A DNA stretch of 51,960 nucleotides from contig NZ_POQQ01000056.1 in NCBI RefSeq assembly GCF_002964575.1, positions 1 to 51,960 of the forward strand, read 5' to 3'. Under the pieces are notes generated by a model. The model saw only the letters and a program-made list of their open reading frames with translations. It was not told where the DNA came from and did not search any database. The stretch is from Streptococcus suis (lineage in GTDB: Bacteria; Bacillota; Bacilli; Lactobacillales; Streptococcaceae). A program made the translations under genes and the position numbers. Below, piece by piece: positions 1 through 9,160 of this stretch (the stretch's first letter is position 1; the number at the start of each line of letters is the position of its first letter).

Positions 1-614
1 TCTGTCTCATGTAGGAGTTGTTTGAGTCCCTCGCTAGTGAGGCATTCTTCCTTGGACAAGGCAGTATTCACCCCTTCTTGAACTAGCTTGTCATAAAGGG
101 CAGAAATGTTTCCATTCAAGGCATCTTCATAGCGTTCAACGGCCTTTTTCCACGTGAAAGAATACTTGTTGGCATCAGCTTCTACCTTAGTCCCGTCAAT
201 GAAGAGAGCCTCATCTTCAATCAAGCCATTCTCTCTGAGGAGGAGAGTGAAGTAGATGAAGGCAGTTTTGATGAGCTGGTTGGCGTGTGTGCTAGCCCGA
301 AAACTGTTTATGGTCCGATAACAGACATAGGTATCCTGACTCAGCCATTTCATAGGAATGACTTCTTCATTCATTTGAACGATTTTCCGACCAGAGAATA
401 CCTGACGAGCATAGGCAAACAGGGTCATTTTGAGCAACATGGCTGGATGAAAGGCTGAACGACCAGTATGGGAAGTTTCTTCTAATAGAACGGATAAAGG
501 AATGGTATCCACAAACTGACTAATCAGACGAGCCTCGTGAGTAGCAGGTAAATCCCAAGCAAGATTTAATTCCAAACTTAACTGATTTGTGTTATACTGT
601 TTATACATTTTCAT
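1..614 (-). mobile_element. IS1182-family transposase, N-terminal part (cut by window edge)
   Basis: An open frame runs on the minus strand from an ATG at 614 (second in-frame ATG at 608) to the first base of the window with no stop, about 204 codons. The translation begins MKMYKQYNTNQLSLELN and contains RSAFHPAMLLKMTLFAYARQ, FSGRKIVQMNEE and DGTKVEADANKYSFTWKKA, all typical of the N-terminal half of IS1182-family transposases. The DGTK stretch is the usual place of the first catalytic Asp. The rest of the element lies outside the window, so I cannot tell if it is intact. The element end should lie between 615 and about 735, next to the ECF transporter. Confidence 0.85.
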
Positions 615-662
615 GCCTTTCTAGTTGTTTTGTCGTTATTATAATTATAAAGCATGAAATGG

Positions 663-700
663 AAAACGAGCAAATCCTAATTGGAATTGCTCGTTTTTTT
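663..700. terminator. Hairpin terminator at the IS/ecfT boundary
   Basis: An 11-bp stem AAAACGAGCAA / TTGCTCGTTTT is followed by a T run on the plus strand and by four T on the minus strand. It lies between ecfT and the transposase start, so it may end the ECF transcript or shield the transposase from read-through, as many IS ends do. Confidence 0.6.
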
Positions 701-735
701 ATATGTGAGCGGCTAGTTTTTGCCCAGCCTCTTTT

Positions 736-1569
736 CTATCTCCACGGGTTGTAAAAACGACCACCGTTTACAACTAACAGACCGATTGTAATTAGAACTA
801 GAATTACAATAAGGGCTAGAACGAGATAATCCACTCTTTGCAGGGCTTGGTAGGTGTACCAGGTCCGCATTTTGTTTTTCCCAAAACGACGCAGCTCCAT
901 AGCCATTGAAATGGTATCAATCCGCTCTAAAGAACTAAAAATCAAAGGAATGACCAGAGCAAGATTCCCCTTGATACGGTCCATTAACTTGCCCTTATTG
1001 GACAACTCCAAACCACGCGCTTCCTGGGACATCCGAATGGTATAAAACTCCTCCTGAATATCCGGAATGTACCGCATGGTCAAACTAACCGCATAAGCAA
1101 CTTTGTAGGATACCCCAATCTGATTTAAACTTGAGGCAAATTGGCTTGGGTGAGTGGTCATCAAAAAGACAAGGGCCAGGGGTACTGTACAAAAATACTT
1201 CAAGAGTAGATTGACAAGATAAAAGAGTTGTTGACTGGTTAGAGAATAGGGACCCAAACCAGAGATCAAAACCGTCTCCGCACCATATAGCTCCACTCCG
1301 TATCTTGGAGCAAAAAGATGCACCATCAGAGCGTTAAGCAGGGCAAAGACAATGGTCAACAGCAAGACAAAGGAAACATCCTTATAGCGAATACCTGATA
1401 ATTTAAACAAGGAAAGCGAAAATAGAGCAATAAAGGCAATCAAACGCGTATCGTAGGTCACCATTGCAAGAATGGTCACAATCAAGAAAAATAAGAGCTT
1501 ACTCACAGCAGACAAATCATAAATAAAGCCTGTTCCCTTATGATAACCAATTAAATGTTGTTGACTCAT
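736..1569 (-). CDS. ECF transporter transmembrane component (EcfT)
   Basis: This is the 277-aa scaffold membrane protein of an energy-coupling factor importer, which couples two ATPase domains to a substrate-binding S component. It has several hydrophobic helices. The cytoplasmic coupling region carries the two expected Arg-containing motifs, SQEARG and ELRRFG, which contact the ATPases. The start overlaps the end of the upstream ATPase gene by 4 bp, implying translational coupling. The likely S component (UPF0397, 5639-6184) lies two genes upstream. The substrate is not readable from the sequence. Confidence 0.88.
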   Translation of the reverse strand: MSQQHLIGYHKGTGFIYDLSAVSKLLFFLIVTILAMVTYDTRLIAFIALFSLSLFKLSGIRYKDVSFVLLLTIVFALLNALMVHLFAPRYGVELYGAETVLISGLGPYSLTSQQLFYLVNLLLKYFCTVPLALVFLMTTHPSQFASSLNQIGVSYKVAYAVSLTMRYIPDIQEEFYTIRMSQEARGLELSNKGKLMDRIKGNLALVIPLIFSSLERIDTISMAMELRRFGKNKMRTWYTYQALQRVDYLVLALIVILVLITIGLLVVNGGRFYNPWR

Positions 1570-3239
1570 TGCCCCCTCCTTTCTGCTTGCATGTAAAACA
1601 TAGTCAATTCCAGTGGATTAACGCCTAAACGTTCCGCCAAGTGGAATATGGATGTTTCTTTCAAATTAGCCTCTTCTATGACTTGTGCATCTGACAAGAT
1701 TTCAGCAGGACTAGCATCCGCAATAATCTGTCCATCCACCACAACAATAGCCCTATCCGAGTAATCCAACATCAACTGCATGTCATGGGTAATCATCACA
1801 ATGGTGTGCCCCTGGGCATTTAGTTGGTCCAAGAAGTCCCTCATTTCCTGATAGTGACGTTGATCCTGACCAGCCGTCGGCTCATCCAATAGAATAATCT
1901 CAGGATTGAGCACCAAGATAGAAGCAATGGTCACCCGCTTCTTCTGACCGTAGGACAGGGCTGAAATCGGCCACTTGCGGTACTGGTACAAACCACAGAC
2001 CTCTAAAATCTTAAAGACCCTGGCTTCAATTTCCTTCTCAGTCACTCCCCTCATTCGCAAGCCAAGGGCCACTTCATCAAAAATCATGGTCTGACTGATC
2101 ATCTGATTTGGATTCTGAAGGACATAGCCAATCCGCTCCGCCCTCTCTTTGACAGAATCATCCTTGATTGATTGCCCCTGCCACAGCATTTCCCCATCGG
2201 GTTGGATAAAGGCACACAAGGCCTTGGCCAAGGTTGATTTTCCAGCTCCATTTTTCCCGACAATGGCCAAACGCTCACCTTTATGTATCTTCAAATGGAT
2301 ATCTGAAAGAATGAGCCTATCCGAGTAGGCAAATTGTAAATCACGTACTTCAAGCAAAACTTCCTTTGCCACTTCTTCCAAGCTGATTTCAGGGAGTTTG
2401 CCCATTTCTAATTGACCCAAATCAATATCCCAAACTGAAGAGAGCTGACCCGCTGTTTGGATGGGATAACCCAAGGCTCGTAAGGTGGAAATATAAAGCG
2501 GCTCACGGATGCCATTTTCTTTGAGAAGACTGGTCTGCAGGAGCTGATCTGGATGACCATTAAACAACATCCGCCCTTCGTTTATCAGTACAATCCTATC
2601 TACCTGACGATAGAGGACATCTTCTAAGCGGTGCTCAATAATAATGGTCGTCGTTCCCTCTTGTGCATGCAAACGATCAATCAAGTCAATGGTATCCTGT
2701 CCAGATTTTGGATCCAAATTAGCCAAGGGTTCATCGAATAGCAAAATCGGACTTTCATCGATTAGGACCCCCGCAAGACTGACCCGTTGCTTCTGACCTC
2801 CCGAAAGATCCTGGGGACGAAGGTTCAACAGTTCTTTTAAGTCCAAGCGTACAGCCCAGTCATGAACTCGTTCCTTCATGGTCGCCAAGGTTTCCATGTC
2901 ATTTTCCAGCGCAAAAGCCAAATCTTCCGCTACAGAAAGCCCAATAAACTGACCATCCGTATCCTGCAAAACGGTGCTGACCAGAAGAGATTTTTGGTAA
3001 ATAGACTGGTCAAAGGCAGAGACCCCCATCAGTTCAAAATCCCCTGTATGGGTTCCCTTATGGATGGCAGGGATAATCCCATTCAAGACCTGACCGAGAG
3101 TGGACTTACCTGAACCAGATGGCCCAATAATCAGCACCTTCTCTCCTTCATAAATGGTCAAATCAATACCATGTAAGGTCGCATCCGTCTGCGCATTGTA
3201 TTTAAAGGAAAAATTCTTAAATTCGATGACTTTTTTCAT
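1566..3239 (-). CDS. ECF transporter double ATPase (two fused ABC domains)
   Basis: The 557-aa protein contains two complete ABC ATPase domains. Domain 1 has Walker [10 protein letters not shown] (39-47), signature LSGGQ (145-149) and Walker B LLFDEP. Domain 2 has Walker [10 protein letters not shown] (328-336), a slightly altered signature LSYGQ (428-432) and IILLDEP. Fused EcfA-EcfA' ATPases of this type power dedicated ECF importers whose S component is UPF0397 or YkoE-like. The gene is coupled to ecfT. Automated annotators often call this arrangement a cobalt or HMP/thiamine transporter; the sequence does not settle that. Confidence 0.9.
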   Translation of the reverse strand: MKKVIEFKNFSFKYNAQTDATLHGIDLTIYEGEKVLIIGPSGSGKSTLGQVLNGIIPAIHKGTHTGDFELMGVSAFDQSIYQKSLLVSTVLQDTDGQFIGLSVAEDLAFALENDMETLATMKERVHDWAVRLDLKELLNLRPQDLSGGQKQRVSLAGVLIDESPILLFDEPLANLDPKSGQDTIDLIDRLHAQEGTTTIIIEHRLEDVLYRQVDRIVLINEGRMLFNGHPDQLLQTSLLKENGIREPLYISTLRALGYPIQTAGQLSSVWDIDLGQLEMGKLPEISLEEVAKEVLLEVRDLQFAYSDRLILSDIHLKIHKGERLAIVGKNGAGKSTLAKALCAFIQPDGEMLWQGQSIKDDSVKERAERIGYVLQNPNQMISQTMIFDEVALGLRMRGVTEKEIEARVFKILEVCGLYQYRKWPISALSYGQKKRVTIASILVLNPEIILLDEPTAGQDQRHYQEMRDFLDQLNAQGHTIVMITHDMQLMLDYSDRAIVVVDGQIIADASPAEILSDAQVIEEANLKETSIFHLAERLGVNPLELTMFYMQAERRGQ

Positions 3240-3478
3240 ATTCCTATTATATCAGAATCCAGCATGAAAAAAAGGAAGAATTCTCCCTTTCTCCCAATCC
3301 ATAAGCTATGACGAACGATTAAAGGGGACGCTTCTTCGTGAACTACTTATTTCTATTCATTCGGCCTAGCTTGGAAAATACTGGTTAACTCTTTCGTTCC
3401 TAGCACTCACCAAGTAACAGACAGCACAAGACAGGAAAAGAAAAATTGCACTGATTTCTCAATGCAATCTTGATGTTA
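3240..3478. other. Intergenic region, 239 bp, with trhO terminator at 3436-3468
   Basis: On the minus strand a short stem ATTGCA/TGCAAT (3445-3450 with 3463-3468) is followed by a T-rich run, fitting a terminator for trhO. The rest (about 3300-3420) has no ORF or tRNA. It has faint similarity to BOX-type repeats (CTTCTTCGTGAACT, CGGCCTAGCTTGG), too weak to call. A TATAT-rich stretch at 3241-3252 may belong to the promoter of the ATPase gene. Confidence 0.5.
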
Positions 3479-4462
3479 TTAGGCATTTGCTGGAGCCAAG
3501 GTTTCCCCAATCGCTTCCAAGCGCTCTGCCCATTCTTGACGGGTCAAGCCGTTTTCAGTGATGTAACGGTTGCGCTCATGAGCACGGCATTCAGCTGAAC
3601 AGCCACGAACATACTTGTGCTCGTTTTCTTCTGATGTCAAGATACGGCGGTTACAGAATGGGTTGCCACAGTTGACATAGCGCTCACATGGTGTACCATC
3701 AAACCAGTCCTTACCAACGACAACTGGGTTAACATGGTTAACATCGACAGCGATACGCTCGTCAAAGACGTACATCTTACCATCCCACAATTCACCACGA
3801 ACTTCTGGGTCTTTACCATAGGTTGCGATACCACCGTGCAACTGACCGACATCCTTGTAACCTTCACGAACCATCCAGCCTGAGAATTTCTCACAGCGAA
3901 CACCACCAGTACAGTAAACAACTACGCGCTTGTCCATGAATTTCTCTTTGTTATCACGGACCCATTGTGGCAATTCACGGAAGTTGCGGATGTCTGGGCG
4001 GATGGCACCACGGAAATGCCCAAGGTCGTACTCGTAGTCATTACGGGTATCTAGAACAACTGTGTCTTCGTCCAAAAGAGCTTCCTTGAATTCTTTTGGT
4101 GACAAATAAGCACCTGTTGTTACAAGTGGGTCAATGTCACTGTCGAAGTCGTTGTCTTCTAGACCAAGGTGAACGATTTCTTTTTTATAACGAACAAACA
4201 TTTTCTTGAAAGCTTGCTCATTTTCTTCGTCAATCTTAAACCACAAATCGCTGAACAATGGGTTGGCATGAACATAGCCCATGTATTTTTGAGTTGTTTC
4301 ATAGTCACCAGAAACGGTACCGTTGATACCTTCGTCGGCAATCAAGATACGGCCTTTGAGTCCGATAGACTGACAGAAAGCCAAGTGCTCTGCAGCATAT
4401 TCTTTGGCATTTTCAATTGGAACATACTTGTAATATAACAATACGCGAATGTCTTTTGACAT
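3479..4462 (-). CDS. trhO: tRNA uridine(34) hydroxylase TrhO (rhodanese family)
   Basis: The 327-aa length and architecture match TrhO (YceA/YbfQ): an N-terminal acylphosphatase-like domain, a central rhodanese domain and a C-terminal Cys-rich segment. The rhodanese active loop CTGGVRC is at 184-190, with Cys184 catalytic. The C-terminal cysteines ([19 protein letters not shown]) are likely a metal site. The family performs oxygen-dependent 5-hydroxylation of U34 in tRNA wobble positions. GAGAAGGAG precedes the ATG. It sits between the two halves of the ECF locus and ends at its own hairpin, so it is probably a separate transcript. Confidence 0.93.
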   Translation of the reverse strand: MSKDIRVLLYYKYVPIENAKEYAAEHLAFCQSIGLKGRILIADEGINGTVSGDYETTQKYMGYVHANPLFSDLWFKIDEENEQAFKKMFVRYKKEIVHLGLEDNDFDSDIDPLVTTGAYLSPKEFKEALLDEDTVVLDTRNDYEYDLGHFRGAIRPDIRNFRELPQWVRDNKEKFMDKRVVVYCTGGVRCEKFSGWMVREGYKDVGQLHGGIATYGKDPEVRGELWDGKMYVFDERIAVDVNHVNPVVVGKDWFDGTPCERYVNCGNPFCNRRILTSEENEHKYVRGCSAECRAHERNRYITENGLTRQEWAERLEAIGETLAPANA

Positions 4463-4574
4463 GATTTCTCCTTCTCAATCTTTGCAATAGATGATAGATT
4501 TCTGACATTTCTCATAAAAGTCAAGGACTATTATACCGCTTACAAGACTAAAAAACAAAAATCTGAACTGAAAC

Positions 4575-5501
4575 TTATTCTTCCAATTCAGATTTGAGTT
4601 TCTCTAATTTTTCCAAGGTGTCATCTCCAATAAGTTGCCCCACTTTTCGCTTGTGTCGCTTAGAAATATTTTTCTGCCACTTATCCTCGATAGGATTGCT
4701 CTGTTTATCCGTTTTTTTAGGTTCCTCCACTTCCTCGCTCTCCTGCCATTCCACATCTCTTATCACTTCTTCCCAGTAGCTGACAATAGCAGAGCAAAGA
4801 TAAAATTGTAGCCTGCGCAGGCATTTTCCAATAAGTGTAGATGGTGGTGGTTCTTCTACCAAACGGTAAGTCCTTTGAAGCTCAATCAATTGGGACTGGT
4901 ATTTTTCCCATTGAAGCATGGATTTACTCGGTTTTTTACGGTAGAGGTGGCTTTGTCGGATAACCTCTATATAGGGTGCTACAAACCGGCTAATCCGTAA
5001 CTTGAGAGAGGAACGAGAAAGATAGGTGGCTGTTAGTAAGCCTGATGCCAAAAGGCGCTCAACCTCCCTAGCCTGATGATCAGGAAACCGGTAGTGAACC
5101 ATACAGTTTCCTTCTTCTTCCTCTATGAGCAACCGAACCTGCAACCTTCCTTTATACCAACTTGCAAAAATATCCTGCTTGACATCCCAAGCCTTCTGGA
5201 AAAATTGAAGCAAGTAGTAACCTTGTTTGGTTAAGGCGTACCAGCTTCCCTCTTGATAAAGGTAGTTTCGGATAGCCCCCTTCATATAAAATTCTCCGTG
5301 AAAGTCATAGAAGGTCGGTTGCTTATAGCTTGAGGTGGAAGAATGATTGCTGATACGAAAGACCTTATAATAACAGGTATTCCACAGGACACAGACATAG
5401 AGAGAATCCGTCCTTTCTGACTGATAAATCGTTAGTATCTCCTCACCTGGATTGAGAATAGAGTGAATGAGAGGAGCTAGATTTTCTTCTGTCCAAGCCA
5501 T
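4575..5501 (-). CDS. Conserved-looking protein of unknown function
   Basis: A 308-aa soluble protein that I do not recognise. It begins MAWTEENLAPLIHSILNPGEE and is rich in aromatic residues in its first half. The last 60 residues are highly charged (KKTDKQSNPIEDKWQKN, then Lys/Arg then Glu/Leu repeats), probably a coiled or disordered tail. No membrane segments, signal peptide or cysteine pairs are evident. It has a good SD (AGGGAGGG) and its own promoter at 5528-5557, directly behind the terminator of the S-component gene, so it is an independent unit inserted between S and A/T components. Confidence 0.75.
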   Translation of the reverse strand: MAWTEENLAPLIHSILNPGEEILTIYQSERTDSLYVCVLWNTCYYKVFRISNHSSTSSYKQPTFYDFHGEFYMKGAIRNYLYQEGSWYALTKQGYYLLQFFQKAWDVKQDIFASWYKGRLQVRLLIEEEEGNCMVHYRFPDHQAREVERLLASGLLTATYLSRSSLKLRISRFVAPYIEVIRQSHLYRKKPSKSMLQWEKYQSQLIELQRTYRLVEEPPPSTLIGKCLRRLQFYLCSAIVSYWEEVIRDVEWQESEEVEEPKKTDKQSNPIEDKWQKNISKRHKRKVGQLIGDDTLEKLEKLKSELEE

Positions 5502-5527
5502 ACATAATCCCTCCCTTCTTTTATATT

Positions 5528-5557
5528 ATTATATCATACTATCAATTGTTTTCTCAA
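5528..5557 (-). promoter_or_regulatory. Sigma-A promoter of the unknown gene 4575-5501
   Basis: On the minus strand TTGAGA (5552-5557), an 18-bp spacer and TATAAT (5528-5533) lie just upstream of a good SD and the ATG at 5501. The -35 touches the T-run of the preceding terminator. Confidence 0.6.
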
Positions 5558-5587
5558 AAAAATCAACCTAGAAATTTTCTAGGTTGA
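5556..5587 (-). terminator. Rho-independent terminator of the S-component gene
   Basis: A perfect 11-bp stem TCAACCTAGAA/TTCTAGGTTGA (5563-5573 with 5577-5587) has a 3-nt loop and is followed on the minus strand by seven T. It closes the DUF62-UPF0397 operon, showing that S component and ATPase/EcfT are not one simple transcript. Confidence 0.85.
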
Positions 5588-5638
5588 ACACATCATTTGA
5601 ACTTATTCTATTTTTACATCTACAGGATTGGAAAAACA

Positions 5639-6184
5639 TTAATCTTTTGACAAGCTGCCTGTTTTGGTTTGCGAACGAGCATATACGCCAAGAAGGATTG
5701 TACCAGCAATGGCTATTGTAATGCTATTGACAACTCCTGCTACCAAGCCTTGAGTGAAAACCTTATTGGCAGCTTCACTATAAATGACGATATCCAAAAC
5801 TGGAGCGATAATCCCCCATGCGATGACATTGGCTACAACTTGGAAAATATTGAAAACCAAAATATCTTTTCCTTCAAAAATCCCTTCTTGGACACGAAGA
5901 CGATTTTTGGCAAAACCAATGACCAAACCAACTACTCCTGAGGCTAAAATCCATGACCACCATGGACCGTATGTCAAGGAATCCTTAAGCGTATGCCCAA
6001 TAAAACCAACAAAGAAGCCAACTACCGGACCAAACACGACTGACAAAAGTGCCTGAACAGCATATTGGAGCTGAATAGAAGTATTGGGAACAAAGGTAGG
6101 AATATTGATTAGCAAGCCAATGACAACAAAGAGGGCAGCGCCGATACCGGTCGCAACGACAGTTCTGATTGAATGATTTTTCAT
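5639..6184 (-). CDS. ECF transporter S component, UPF0397 family
   Basis: The 181-aa protein has about six hydrophobic segments and the pattern of the UPF0397 S-component family ([19 protein letters not shown] near the N-terminus, [22 protein letters not shown], then [19 protein letters not shown]). S components bind the imported molecule and dock on EcfT. The nearest EcfT/ATPase partner is at 736-3239. It starts 20 bp after the end of a SAM-hydrolysing DUF62 gene, with which it shares a promoter. That suggests, without proving it, a substrate linked to SAM, methionine or adenosine metabolism. Confidence 0.88.
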   Translation of the reverse strand: MKNHSIRTVVATGIGAALFVVIGLLINIPTFVPNTSIQLQYAVQALLSVVFGPVVGFFVGFIGHTLKDSLTYGPWWSWILASGVVGLVIGFAKNRLRVQEGIFEGKDILVFNIFQVVANVIAWGIIAPVLDIVIYSEAANKVFTQGLVAGVVNSITIAIAGTILLGVYARSQTKTGSLSKD

Positions 6185-6204
6185 AAGTATCTCCTTACAA
6201 TTCT

Positions 6205-7053
6205 TTAATTACTAATGCGTTTGATTTCAATGTGCCAGTTTTGACCGACACCAACATTATAGGCCTTGGCAAAGGAACCTTGGTTAATAGCCAATCCCAC
6301 TCGGTAGAGCGAGTTGATATAGAGCAAGGGTTGACCAATTCTCACATCCGCAAAGGACTTACCATAGGTCACTTGGTTTTGATAGACCAACATATCGTTG
6401 TTGTAGATGGTCACTTCAAAGCGGTCCTCAAACTGAGGATTCAAAGTATAAAATTCCTCACGCGTGATGGAGGTCCAAAGTGAACCAAAACGAACATCCA
6501 AAATATCGATTGCTCCTTTTACAAAGTCCTGACCGATTTCAGTCGGTACAGTTGGAATTTCAACGATGGAAGCTACATCCAACTCTGGACCCACTTCTTC
6601 AAAGCTGATATGACCAGATGCTAATTTGGCACCTGTGTAAGCATACACATCGCGACCGTGAAAGGTGTAGGAATGCTCCGTGTTGGCTCTACGGTTGGCT
6701 ACTTCTGAAATTTCACGAACAGCCTTAATGCCCACATGTTTCTTGATGAAAGAAAGCGTTCCGTTATCCGGGGTAACGATATAGTGGTTTTGTTCCGTCA
6801 AAGCCACCACACTTTTACGCTTAGAGCCTACTCCTGGGTCAACAACCGAGACAAAAGTTGTACCTTCCGGCCAATATTCAACTGTCTGAAAAAGACGGTA
6901 AGAGCCTTCAAAAATGTTGTAGGGTGTAATATCGTGGGTGAGGTTGTGAACTACTAGGTCACGCGACTCCTGAAGAGCCACACCAATCATAGCTGACACA
7001 GCACCATCTACTAGACCAAAGTCAGATTGTAAAACAAGTAAATTATTTGACAT
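6205..7053 (-). CDS. SAM hydroxide adenosyltransferase (DUF62 family)
   Basis: The 282-aa protein fits the DUF62/SAM hydroxide adenosyltransferase family, which splits S-adenosylmethionine into adenosine and methionine and is related to fluorinase/chlorinase. The N-terminal [17 protein letters not shown], the VDPGVG turn and the [17 protein letters not shown] block are the conserved active-site regions; a C-terminal beta domain follows. AGGAGG precedes the ATG. It is the first gene of a two-gene operon with the UPF0397 transporter component. No halide-specific insertion is apparent, so hydrolysis rather than halogenation is expected. Confidence 0.88.
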   Translation of the reverse strand: MSNNLLVLQSDFGLVDGAVSAMIGVALQESRDLVVHNLTHDITPYNIFEGSYRLFQTVEYWPEGTTFVSVVDPGVGSKRKSVVALTEQNHYIVTPDNGTLSFIKKHVGIKAVREISEVANRRANTEHSYTFHGRDVYAYTGAKLASGHISFEEVGPELDVASIVEIPTVPTEIGQDFVKGAIDILDVRFGSLWTSITREEFYTLNPQFEDRFEVTIYNNDMLVYQNQVTYGKSFADVRIGQPLLYINSLYRVGLAINQGSFAKAYNVGVGQNWHIEIKRISN

Positions 7054-7080
7054 AGCTCCTCCTAAAAATGATACTGTTCT

Positions 7081-7109
7081 ATCATAACAGAAAAGCTACA
7101 AGCTTTCAA
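7081..7109 (-). promoter_or_regulatory. Promoter of the DUF62-UPF0397 operon
   Basis: The minus strand reads TTGAAA (7104-7109), 17-bp spacer, TATGAT (7081-7086), 28 bp before the ATG. Upstream at about 7132-7170 there are nested AT-rich inverted repeats (TAGTTAT..ATAACTA and TTATCTA..TAGATAA) that could be a regulator site. I see no T-box or S-box riboswitch. Confidence 0.65.
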
Positions 7110-7207
7110 ATAGCTATTTTCTAGGGACGGTTATAGTTATCTATTATAACTAGATAATACTACAAACTTTCTCAGTCACACAAAAAATAAATTTTTTAAT
7201 AAAACAC

Positions 7208-7270
7208 TTGCATTTCAAAAATTATTGTTTTATAATAATTTTACAGATAATATTATCATAAAACAATAAT
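7208..7270 (+). promoter_or_regulatory. Promoter with perfect 13-bp inverted repeat (putative autoregulatory operator)
   Basis: TTGCAT (7208-7213), 17-bp spacer and TATAAT (7231-7236) form a near-consensus promoter for the DUF2975/HTH pair. A perfect inverted repeat, ATTATTGTTTTAT at 7221-7233 and ATAAAACAATAAT at 7258-7270, covers the -10 on one arm and ends just before the SD on the other. Between the arms lies a second perfect palindrome GATAATATTATC (7246-7257). The layout suits an operator for the small HTH protein encoded second in the operon, or an mRNA leader hairpin. Confidence 0.65.
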
Positions 7271-7285
7271 AATCGGAGGTTTGCT

Positions 7286-7810
7286 ATGAAAACCAATCTA
7301 CTCAAAACAGCTGGCATTGTGGCTGCTTGTGTTCGTTTCTTCTTCTATTTATTAATTGCAGGCAATATTTTCTTTAGCCTGGCTGGTTTCAGAGGCGACT
7401 CATTTGTGATAGGCTCTTGGGAATACACCTTTAACAAACCCATTGACCAGATTAGTGTTTGGCTCATCCTTTTAACAAGTGGATTAATCTTAATCATCTT
7501 GGCGGTACTCAGTCACATTGCTCACTTGCTTCAAAAGTTATGTAAATTGCTTCTGGAAGAAGATTATTTCGCTTCAGCTAGTCTGGAACTTTATCAGAAA
7601 CTCTTCATCAGTTTGCTCGTCTTGACTGCTGGGCAATTTTGCCTAACCAGCTTGATTGCTTTGACAAATGCTACTGGACCAACCAACTTCCTCAATCTTC
7701 GCTGGTCAGACTTTATCCTCAACGCCCTCTTCCTCCTCGCAACTTATTTTGTCTGGAGATTGGTTCAAAAAGGGCAACAATTAGCAACTGAGAACAGTGA
7801 GTTTATCTGA
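7286..7810 (+). CDS. DUF2975-type membrane protein
   Basis: The 174-aa integral membrane protein has four hydrophobic helices (about 9-35, 50-75, 107-130 and 140-160) separated by short charged loops. This size and spacing, with a YozG-like HTH protein directly downstream, is typical of the DUF2975 family. GGAGG lies 7 bp before the ATG. Such membrane protein plus XRE pairs are common in Firmicutes; the HTH protein is thought to control the pair, and the role of the membrane protein is unknown. Confidence 0.8.
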   Translation: MKTNLLKTAGIVAACVRFFFYLLIAGNIFFSLAGFRGDSFVIGSWEYTFNKPIDQISVWLILLTSGLILIILAVLSHIAHLLQKLCKLLLEEDYFASASLELYQKLFISLLVLTAGQFCLTSLIALTNATGPTNFLNLRWSDFILNALFLLATYFVWRLVQKGQQLATENSEFI

Positions 7811-7811
7811 T

Positions 7812-8027
7812 ATGGAAATGATTCGCGTAAACCTAGACAAGGTCCTCAAAGACCGACAAATGACTTCCAAGGACCTAGCAGAGCAAGTCGGCATCACCGA
7901 AGCCAATCTGTCCATTCTCAAGACAGGCAAGGCAAAAGGTATTCGTTTCAATACCTTGATGAGCATCTGCCGAATTCTAGACTGCCAGCCAGGAGATATT
8001 TTAGAATATGTGGATGATGAAGAGTGA
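7812..8027 (+). CDS. Small XRE/Cro-type HTH regulator (YozG-like)
   Basis: A protein of about 71 aa, almost entirely one helix-turn-helix domain: RVNLDKVLKDRQMTSKDLAEQVGITEANLSILKTGKAKGIRFNTLMSICRILDCQPGDILEY. This closely follows the YozG pattern. Three starts are possible: GTG 7797 (overlapping the upstream gene), ATG 7812 and ATG 7818; family members begin at or near 7818. It overlaps or directly abuts the DUF2975 gene and is surely co-transcribed. It is a candidate binder of the 7221-7270 dyad. Confidence 0.88.
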   Translation: MEMIRVNLDKVLKDRQMTSKDLAEQVGITEANLSILKTGKAKGIRFNTLMSICRILDCQPGDILEYVDDEE

Positions 8028-8053
8028 TAGGGTTCTCCTAGATTTAAGGCTGC

Positions 8054-8340
8054 AAAGAAAACCAGCTACCGCTGGTTCTCATTTCCAACCTTCTAGGACG
8101 TCCCACTTACAATGAGAATCGTCTACCGACGATTTCTATTTCCAACCTTTTAATAAAAATGACTGTCCCCCGGACTTTTGAGTACAAAGAAAACTGCCTG
8201 CCGGCAGTTCCTATCTCCAACCTTTTAATAAAAATAACTGTCACCCGGACTTTTGAGTATAAAGAAAACTGCCTGCCGGCAGTTCCAATCTCCAACCTTT
8301 TAATAAAAATGACTGTCCCCCGGACAGTCATTTTTATTAA
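8054..8340. repeat. Tandem hairpin array (boxB-like), four units
   Basis: Four hairpins, each with a 7-bp stem and a 4-nt loop, sit at 8060-8077, 8117-8134, 8192-8209 and 8267-8284. Stems are AACCAGC/GCTGGTT, AATCGTC/GACGATT and twice AACTGCC/GGCAGTT; loops are TACC, TACC, TGCC, TGCC. Each is followed by a conserved linker ending TCCAACCTT. The last two lie in nearly identical 75-bp units (8161-8235, 8236-8310). A second small stem GTCC/GGAC follows each later linker, and in the last copy grows into the yebC terminator. The hairpin plus TTCTATCT-CAACCT linker resembles pneumococcal boxB modules; no boxA/boxC ends were found. Confidence 0.8.
8300..8340. terminator. Bidirectional terminator between the HTH operon and yebC
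   Basis: A perfect 19-bp stem (8300-8318 with 8322-8340) closes on a CCC loop and has TTTTTATT on either strand. It includes the yebC stop codon at 8337-8339. It is continuous with the hairpin array and may derive from one of its units. Confidence 0.85.
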
Positions 8341-9053
8341 AAGCCATCTACATTTGTGTAGATTTTTTGGACATCTTCGTCGTCTTCGAGGGCGTCGTAG
8401 AGTTTTTCAAATGTTGCGAGGTCATCGCCGTCAAGTGATACTTCTGATTGTGGAATCATTTCAAGTTCAGTAACGTTAAACTCTTCAATGCCTGATTCTT
8501 TCAAAGCCACAATTGCCTTGTGCAAATCAGTTGGTGCTGTATAAACAGTGATTGTTCCGTCTTCTGCTTCTACATCATCGACTTCAACATCTGCTTCAAG
8601 GAGCAATTCGAAGATGGCGTCTGCATCATCACCAGCAAAGACAACCACGCCTTTTTTATCAAACATGAATGATACGGAACCAGACGCACCCATGTTACCG
8701 CCGTTTTTACCAAAGGCAGAGCGAACATTGGCTGCGGTACGGTTTACGTTTGATGTCAAAGTATCAACGATAATCATAGAACCATTTGGTCCAAAGCCTT
8801 CGTAACGACCTTCCACGAAGGTTTCGTCTGTGTTTCCTTTTGCCTTGTCAATGGCCTTGTCAATGATGTGTTTTGGAACCTGCGCTTGCTTAGCACGGTC
8901 GATAACAAATTTCAGCGCTGAGTTTGTTTCTGGATCTGGGTCACCCTTTTTCGCTGCTACATAGATTTCAACACCAAATTTGGCGTAAACTTTTGAGTTA
9001 GCACCGTCTTTTGCGGTTTTCTTGGCTACAATATTGGCCCATTTACGTCCCAT
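8337..9053 (-). CDS. yebC: YebC/PmpR family DNA-binding regulatory / translation factor
   Basis: The 238-aa protein starts [21 protein letters not shown] and continues with [35 protein letters not shown], the signature of the YebC/TACO1 family. Members have been described as transcriptional regulators and more recently as factors that help ribosomes at proline stretches. The C-terminal acidic [19 protein letters not shown] is also typical. GGAGG precedes the ATG at 9053. It appears monocistronic, ending in the hairpin at 8300-8340. Confidence 0.95.
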   Translation of the reverse strand: MGRKWANIVAKKTAKDGANSKVYAKFGVEIYVAAKKGDPDPETNSALKFVIDRAKQAQVPKHIIDKAIDKAKGNTDETFVEGRYEGFGPNGSMIIVDTLTSNVNRTAANVRSAFGKNGGNMGASGSVSFMFDKKGVVVFAGDDADAIFELLLEADVEVDDVEAEDGTITVYTAPTDLHKAIVALKESGIEEFNVTELEMIPQSEVSLDGDDLATFEKLYDALEDDEDVQKIYTNVDGF

Positions 9054-9126
9054 GGGGAACCTCCTACATTTTATAAAATCGCTTTATTATACCATAAATG
9101 GCAAGGATTGAGAAGATTTTTAAAAC

Positions 9127-9156
9127 AAAAGACAAGCTCACATGAACTTGTCTTTT
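9127..9156 (-). terminator. Terminator of the PTS EIICBA gene
   Basis: A 10-bp stem AAAAGACAAG/CTTGTCTTTT has a T run on both strands. It lies just after the stop of the PTS gene at 9161. Confidence 0.85.
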
Positions 9157-9160
9157 TATC

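Noticed and set aside
3300..3420. Possible worn BOX-like repeat between the ABC gene and trhO
   Set aside because: Only short fragments resemble BOX modules and no ends or hairpins are intact; cannot be told from chance.
8161..8310. Possible CRISPR array
   Set aside because: There are only two nearly identical 75-bp tandem units with no unique spacers, and no cas genes. The two further copies are hairpin-related, not spacer-separated.
8107..8331. 74-aa minus-strand ORF with a repeated peptide (VIFIKRLEIGTAG)
   Set aside because: It is simply the translation of the 75-bp hairpin repeats, whose unit length is a multiple of three. No SD, and the sequence is better explained as structured repeat DNA.
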